DNA of 9,784 nucleotides from contig CAZJFH010000110.1 in assembly GCA_964545205.1 (NCBI GenBank), positions 1 to 9,784 on the forward strand. Reading direction: 5' to 3'. Each line of letters begins with the position of its first letter. Position 1 is the first letter of the stretch. This stretch comes from CAZJFH01 sp964545205 (lineage in GTDB: Bacteria; Pseudomonadota; Alphaproteobacteria; Rhodospirillales; Magnetospirillaceae). The notes beneath the pieces were generated by a model. It worked only from the letters and a program-made list of their open reading frames with translations, did no database searches and had not been told where the DNA came from. Below are positions 6,432-9,784 of the stretch, in pieces. Made by a program: the position numbers and the translations under genes.

Positions 6432-6844
6432 AACCGATCCTGATTTCGCTCGCCGTCGGCCTGCTCGCCACCGCCCCCGCCGCCGCGTCCGAGGCGCGCC
6501 AGGCGATCCTCGACGGCTATCTCGAGCAGGCGCGCGCCGCCGATCCCGGTTTCGCCGGCTTCTCGGCCGAGCGCGGCGAGGCGCTGTTCCGCACCGAATG
6601 GGCCAAGGGCGACGCCCGGACGCCATCCTGCACCGCCTGCCACACCGGGGATCCGCGCGCGATGGGCCGCAACGCCAAGACCGGCCGCACCATCGATCCG
6701 GTGGCGGTCTCGGCCAAGCCGGGGCGCTTCACCGACCTCGAAGAGGTCGAGAAGCAGTTCGGCCGCGACTGCGAAAGCGTGCTCGGCCGCGCCTGCACCC
6801 CGGCCGAAAAGGGCGACTACATCACCTTCATGAGCGGGCAATGA
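6428..6844 (+). CDS. shp: Sphaeroides haem protein (SHP, DUF1924), oxygen-binding cytochrome c
   Basis: This is a 138-residue protein starting at GTG 6428. The signal peptide (about 1-20, ending APAAA-SEAR) leads to the periplasm. The haem motif is CTACH (C68, C71, H72), preceded by ERGEALF. The distal part shows GRFTDLEEVEK, then GRDCESVLGRACTPAEKGD, closely matching R. sphaeroides SHP. C115 and C123 correspond to its disulfide pair. SHP is a c-type cytochrome whose distal Asn88 ligand leaves on reduction so that oxygen or NO binds. Here the aligned residue is Asp (D114, codon GAC 6767-6769). The Trp of the EKW motif is replaced by Q110. The gene sits between cytochrome b561 and DHC, overlapping both by four bases, the known operon order for the family. 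Physiological substrate unknown. Confidence 0.9.
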   Translation: MKPILISLAVGLLATAPAAASEARQAILDGYLEQARAADPGFAGFSAERGEALFRTEWAKGDARTPSCTACHTGDPRAMGRNAKTGRTIDPVAVSAKPGRFTDLEEVEKQFGRDCESVLGRACTPAEKGDYITFMSGQ

Positions 6845-7311
6845 CGATGCGCGAGCTGATCCTCCTGGCGGCCTCGCTGCTGCTCGCCGGCCCGGCCCTG
6901 GCCGACGACGACCGGGTGCCGCCGGTCACTCACGAGCTGACCCGGAAGGAGTGCGGCGACTGCCACATGGCGTTCCAGCCGGCGTTCCTGCCGGCACGCT
7001 CCTGGGCCAGGATGATGGACGGCCTCGCCGACCATTTCGGCGACGACGCCACGATCTCCGCCGACAAGGCCGCGGCGATCAAGGCCTATCTGATGCGGAA
7101 CGCCGGCGATGCCGACGGCCGCGGCGCGGCGCGCGACTACATGCGCTGGGTGCGTCCGGACGGCGTGCCGCAGCGCATCACCGAGAACCCCGCCTTCCTG
7201 GACGAGCACGATTTCCGGCCCGAGGTCTGGCAACGGCCCGATGTCCTGGTAAAGTCGAACTGTCCGGCCTGCCACCAGGCGGCCGAACGGGGCTGGTACG
7301 AGGACGACTGA
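6841..7311 (+). CDS. dhc: Dihaem cytochrome c (DHC), electron donor to SHP
   Basis: This is a 156-residue protein from ATG 6841, which overlaps the SHP stop by four bases (ATGA); ATG 6847 is an alternative. The signal peptide ends near GPALA-DDD (cut after about 21). Haem motifs are CGDCH (C38, C41, H42), preceded by THELTRKE, and CPACH (C141, C144, H145) near the C-terminus. The conserved text between them includes MAFQPAFLPARSW, the MDGLADHFGDDA region, a TENPAF segment and KSNCPACH. This matches the DHC family (Pfam DHC), whose R. sphaeroides member passes electrons to SHP. Other histidines (H31, H65, H123) could supply sixth ligands. It is cotranscribed with the QseB-like regulator, 12 bases downstream. 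Confidence 0.9.
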   Translation: MTMRELILLAASLLLAGPALADDDRVPPVTHELTRKECGDCHMAFQPAFLPARSWARMMDGLADHFGDDATISADKAAAIKAYLMRNAGDADGRGAARDYMRWVRPDGVPQRITENPAFLDEHDFRPEVWQRPDVLVKSNCPACHQAAERGWYEDD

Positions 7312-7323
7312 CGGGGCGGCGGC

Positions 7324-7986
7324 ATGCGCATCCTGCTGGCGGAGGATGATCGGCTGCTCGGCGCGGGCATACGCGCCGGGCTCGGCCAGGTCGGTTTCGT
7401 GGTCGACTGGGTCGAGGACGGCGACAGCGCCGACGCCGCCCTGGCGGCCCATGGCTACGACGCGGTGGTGCTCGATCTCGGGCTGCCGAAGCGCGACGGC
7501 ATGGCGGTGCTGCGGCGGCTGCGCGGCGCCGCCAATCCGGTGCCGGTGCTGATCCTGACCGCGCGAGACGCCATCGCCGACCGTGTCGGCGGCCTCGACG
7601 CCGGCGCCGACGACTACCTGGTCAAGCCGTTCGACCTCGCCGAGTTGCAGGCGCGCCTGCGGGCGCTGTTGCGGCGTGCCCGCGGCGGCGCCGACCCGGT
7701 GCTGCGGATCGGGCGGCTGACGATCGATTCCGGGGCGCGGCGGGTGGCGCTCGACGGCGTTCCGATCGCATTGTCGGCGCGGGAACTCGCGGTCCTCGAA
7801 CGCCTCGCCGCCAATGCCGGGCGCGTGCTGTCGAAGGCGCAGATCGAGGACGGGCTGTACGGCTGGGGCGACGAGATCGAGAGCAACGCGGTCGAGGTCT
7901 ACGTCCACCACCTGCGCCGCAAGCTGTTTCCCGAGCTGATCCGCACCGTGCGCGGCGTCGGCTACACCATCCCGGCGGCGCCCTGA
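7324..7986 (+). CDS. qseB: QseB/PmrA-like response regulator
   Basis: This is a 220-residue OmpR-family regulator. The receiver domain has E7-D8-D9, phosphoacceptor D51 in VVLDLGLPK, T79 and K101 in LVKPF. The winged-helix domain ends with QIEDGLYGWGDEIESNAVEVYVHHLRRKL in two readable blocks, then RTVRGVGYT. The SNAVEV-HHLRRKL text and the opening MRILLAEDDRLLG-GI are close to E. coli QseB, so QseB-like is a confident class call. Its stop overlaps the kinase start by one base (TGATG). QseBC-type systems are a recorded companion of SHP clusters. A perfect PmrA/QseB-type box downstream at 9031-9047 suggests one target. Confidence 0.9.
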   Translation: MRILLAEDDRLLGAGIRAGLGQVGFVVDWVEDGDSADAALAAHGYDAVVLDLGLPKRDGMAVLRRLRGAANPVPVLILTARDAIADRVGGLDAGADDYLVKPFDLAELQARLRALLRRARGGADPVLRIGRLTIDSGARRVALDGVPIALSARELAVLERLAANAGRVLSKAQIEDGLYGWGDEIESNAVEVYVHHLRRKLFPELIRTVRGVGYTIPAAP

Positions 7987-9035
7987 TGCGCGGCTCGCTG
8001 CGCCGCCGGCTGATGGCGATCCTGTCGGCCAGCATTCTGGCCGCCTGGCTGGCGGCCGCCGGGTTCACCTATCTCGACGTCCGCCGCGAGATCGACGCCA
8101 TGCTCGACGCCGACATGCGCTCGGCCGAGCTGCGCGCCGCCCTGGCCGAGAGCGTCGCCGCCCATCTGATGCACCCGCTGCTGGTCGCGGTGCCGGTGCT
8201 CGGGCTGGTGGTGTGGCTGTCGGTGGGCTGGGGCCTGGCGCCGCTGCGCTCGCTGGCCGCCCAGGTGCGGGCGCGCGATCCCGACGACAACGCCCCGCTG
8301 GCGGTGCCGGCGCCGGACGAGGCCAGGCCGCTGGTCGCGGCGCTCGACGGGCTGTTCGAGCGGGTCTCCGCCATGATCGAGCGCGAGCGCCGCTTCACCG
8401 CCGACGCGGCGCACGAGCTGCGCACGCCGCTGGCCGGCATCCGCACCCATGCCCAGGTGGCGCTGGCCGCCGGCGACGACGAGGAGCGGCGCGCCGCGCT
8501 CGCCGCCGTGGTGACCGGAACCGAACGCGCCGCCCATCTCGTCGAACAGTTGCTGATGCTGGCGCGGCTGGAGAGCATGCCGGTCGCCGGGACGGTCGAT
8601 CTCGCCACCCTGGCCGCGCGCATGGTGGGCGACTGCAGCGGCCGCGCCGGCGACGCCGGCATCGATCTCGGTCTGGCGGAGGCCGCGCCCGAGGCGGCGA
8701 TCCGGGGCGACGCGCATCTCGTGTCGGTCTTGCTCCGCAACCTGCTCGACAACGCGCTGCGCTACGTGCCGGACGGCGGCCGCATCGACGTCGCGGTGCG
8801 CCGCGGCCCTGGCGCGGTGGAACTCGCGGTGCTCGACGACGGCCCGGGCATTCCGACCCACGAGCGTCCACGGGCGTTCGAACGCTTCCACCGCGGGCTC
8901 GGCACCGGAACGGATGGCTGCGGCCTCGGCCTGTCGATCGTGGCGCGCATCGCCGAGCTGCACGACGCCGAGGTCGCGCTCGGCGAAGGCATCGACGGCC
9001 GCGGTCTCGGCGTGCGCGTGCGTTTCCCGGTTTAA
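7986..9035 (+). CDS. qseC: QseC-like sensor histidine kinase with a reduced periplasmic domain
   Basis: This is a 349-residue kinase. The first helix is at about 10-28 and the second at about 64-84. Only about 35 residues lie between them, starting DVRREIDAMLDADM. E. coli QseC has about 449 residues with a much larger periplasmic sensor, and the missing part is that sensor. The cytoplasmic part is intact: HAMP-like LAPLRSLAAQVRARDPDD, H143 in ADAAHELRTPL, N252/N256 in RNLLDNALRY, G1 box DDGPG (284-288), F box AFERFHRG and G2 box GCGLGLS (311-317). It is coupled to the regulator gene by a one-base overlap. The frame is clean, so this is a shortened sensor, not a pseudogene. Signals may be sensed in the membrane or through a partner protein. 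Confidence 0.88.
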   Translation: MRGSLRRRLMAILSASILAAWLAAAGFTYLDVRREIDAMLDADMRSAELRAALAESVAAHLMHPLLVAVPVLGLVVWLSVGWGLAPLRSLAAQVRARDPDDNAPLAVPAPDEARPLVAALDGLFERVSAMIERERRFTADAAHELRTPLAGIRTHAQVALAAGDDEERRAALAAVVTGTERAAHLVEQLLMLARLESMPVAGTVDLATLAARMVGDCSGRAGDAGIDLGLAEAAPEAAIRGDAHLVSVLLRNLLDNALRYVPDGGRIDVAVRRGPGAVELAVLDDGPGIPTHERPRAFERFHRGLGTGTDGCGLGLSIVARIAELHDAEVALGEGIDGRGLGVRVRFPV

Positions 9036-9047
9036 GGCTGGCTTAAG
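9031..9047 (+). promoter_or_regulatory. PmrA/QseB-type box upstream of the secreted His-rich protein
   Basis: TTTAAG-GCTGG-CTTAAG exactly fits the PmrA box pattern YTTAAK-N5-YTTAAK, and equally TTAA-N7-TTAA, recalled for QseB-type sites. The half-sites repeat directly every 11 bp. It overlaps the qseC stop codon (9033-9035) and lies 45 bases before the 9093 start codon. The regulator two genes upstream is QseB/PmrA-like. No clear -10 was assigned. Confidence 0.6.
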
Positions 9048-9064
9048 CTGGCGGTTCCAGCCTT
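9034..9064 (+). other. Hairpin overlapping the box and the 5' leader
   Basis: AAGGCTGG (9034-9041) and CCAGCCTT (9057-9064) form a perfect 8-bp stem around a 15-base loop that contains the second half-site CTTAAG. No T-run follows. It could attenuate read-through from qseC, or simply coincide with the box. Confidence 0.4.
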
Positions 9065-9092
9065 CGCGGCAGATGCAACCACGGAGGTTCCG

Positions 9093-9566
9093 ATGACCAC
9101 CAAGCTCCCGATCGCCGTCCTGCTCGCCGCCGCCCTGGGCCTGTCGATGCCGCTTCACGCCGCCGAACAGCACGAACACGACGGACATGCGGCCGGCCTG
9201 TCCGAGCTCACGCTGAACCACGGCGCCAAGTGGCAGACCGACGCGCCGCTGCGCAAGGGCATGGACGGCATCCTGCACGACCTGGCCGCCGCCCTGCCGC
9301 AGATCCACGACGGCAAGCTGCCCGAGACCGGCTATGCCGAGCTGGCCGAGGACATGCACGGCCACCTCGAATACATGTTCACCAACTGCAAGCTGCCGCC
9401 CGCCGCCGACGAGCAGCTCCACCTGGTGCTGGCCGAGGTGATGAATGGCGCCGAGGCGATGAAGGCCGGTCCGGACCGCAGGAGCGGCGCCGTCCGGGTC
9501 GTCCAGGCGCTCGACGCCTACGGCAAGCACTTCGACCATCCCGGCTGGACCGGGGTCAGGCACTGA
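9093..9566 (+). CDS. Secreted His-rich helical protein, DnrO-like conserved family
   Basis: This is a 157-residue protein starting at ATG 9093, five bases after GGAGG (9083-9087). The signal peptide (about 1-24, AVLLAAALGLSMPLHAA) is followed by the His-rich EQHEHDGHAAG (25-35). The mature protein looks all-helical: LTLNHGAKWQTDAPLRKGM, then GYAELAEDMHGHLEYMFTNCKLPP with the only cysteine C99, ADEQLHLVLAEVMNGAEAM, and QALDAYGKHFDHPGW near the end. I recall similar sequences annotated as hypothetical or DnrO-like proteins near QseBC-type genes, but know no tested function. The size and helix plan resemble four-helix-bundle periplasmic proteins. The histidines suggest metal or haem binding, which is inference. 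A PmrA/QseB-type box lies upstream and a strong terminator downstream. Confidence 0.85.
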   Translation: MTTKLPIAVLLAAALGLSMPLHAAEQHEHDGHAAGLSELTLNHGAKWQTDAPLRKGMDGILHDLAAALPQIHDGKLPETGYAELAEDMHGHLEYMFTNCKLPPAADEQLHLVLAEVMNGAEAMKAGPDRRSGAVRVVQALDAYGKHFDHPGWTGVRH

Positions 9567-9593
9567 CGCCAACCCGCGGAGCCCGGCGCTCCG

Positions 9594-9637
9594 AAGACGC
9601 CGCCTGGGCCGGTGCGGTCCAGGCGGCGTCTTGTTTT
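9594..9637 (+). terminator. Strong intrinsic terminator
   Basis: AAGACGCCGCCTGG (9594-9607) pairs perfectly with CCAGGCGGCGTCTT (9619-9632): a 14-bp stem with an 11-base loop, followed by a T-rich stretch TTGTTTT (9631-9637). It starts 28 bases after the stop of the secreted-protein gene and should end the rightward transcription unit. Confidence 0.9.
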
Positions 9638-9686
9638 GCGTCAGTTCCGTGCGTCAAGTTCTGCAAATTGGCATGCCGGACGTGTC

Positions 9687-9742
9687 GCCGGGGGCGGCGG
9701 CGCGTAGCTCCCGCCGTACAGCGTAGCGACGCCGCCCCCGGC
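9687..9742. repeat. Long GC-rich inverted repeat containing a direct repeat
   Basis: GCCGGGGGCGGCG (9687-9699) and CGCCGCCCCCGGC (9730-9742) form a perfect 13-bp inverted repeat around a 30-base centre. Inside, GCGTAGC occurs twice in direct orientation (9702-9708 and 9721-9727). No T-run flanks it on either strand. It may be a U-tract-less terminator for a minus-strand gene at the right edge, or a dispersed palindrome. Confidence 0.5.
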
Positions 9743-9749
9743 TGGCGCA

Positions 9750-9784
9750 TCAGGCGGCCGCCGGCACGTCGTGCAGCGCCGCCT
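9750..9784 (-). CDS. Possible C-terminal end of a minus-strand gene (cut by window edge)
   Basis: On the minus strand an open frame enters from the right edge and ends at TGA (complement of 9750-9752), giving the tail AALHDVPAAA. It would end eight bases before a large inverted repeat that could terminate it. Eleven codons are too few to prove coding. Low confidence. Confidence 0.3.
   Translation of the reverse strand, partial: AALHDVPAAA

Noticed and set aside
7962..9572. Long open frame on the minus strand opposite the QseC-like kinase and the secreted protein
   Set aside because: The plus strand encodes two recognisable proteins here. The antisense product is low-complexity and shows no domain.
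9556..9750. Minus-strand open frame of 64 codons past the last plus-strand gene
   Set aside because: It runs straight through the strong intrinsic terminator and the inverted repeat, and its product has no recognisable feature.

Overview
The window is very GC-rich, densely packed proteobacterial DNA. The hisC version (motif LASNEGALGPSP), the PepSY/PhoP/PhoQ-like arrangement and a REP-like doublet of the type common in alphaproteobacteria suggest an alphaproteobacterium. I cannot name a genus. Translational coupling is common: many adjacent genes overlap by 1 to 11 bases.

Left part (1-1448): the tail of an unidentified gene, a 100-bp REP-like doublet with nested inverted repeats, hisC (histidinol-phosphate aminotransferase), and a strong hairpin after hisC. 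Next (1549-3176): a three-gene plus-strand operon for a membrane-anchored monohaem cytochrome c, a three-helix membrane protein with a DUF305 domain, and a lipoprotein of unknown function. It meets a minus-strand operon head-on at about 3180.

Centre and right (3189-9566): the core of the window. It is a Sphaeroides-haem-protein (SHP) electron-transfer module flanked by two complete two-component systems. Leftwards from about 5500 run a PepSY protein, a PhoP-like response regulator and a PhoQ-like sensor kinase. Rightwards from 5615 run a small secreted Asp/Arg-rich protein, cytochrome b561, SHP (DUF1924, oxygen-binding monohaem cytochrome c), dihaem cytochrome c (DHC), a QseB-like regulator and a QseC-like kinase. 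A secreted His-rich protein (9093-9566) follows and ends at a textbook terminator (9594-9637). The expected electron path, by analogy with studied SHP clusters, is quinol to cytochrome b561 to DHC to SHP to oxygen or another small ligand.

Points of most interest: (1) the SHP has Asp where the Rhodobacter sphaeroides protein has its unusual haem-ligating Asn88; (2) the QseC-like kinase is about 100 residues shorter than E. coli QseC and has almost no periplasmic sensor domain; (3) the divergent 5499-5614 region holds two outward-facing PhoP-box-like direct repeats, next to a PhoP-like regulator gene; (4) a perfect PmrA/QseB-type box, TTTAAG-N5-CTTAAG, overlaps the qseC stop codon and precedes the last secreted-protein gene. 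Together these suggest one redox module wired to two sensory systems. No tRNA, rRNA, CRISPR array, transposase or integrase was seen, and no gene-free stretch exceeds about 300 bases.
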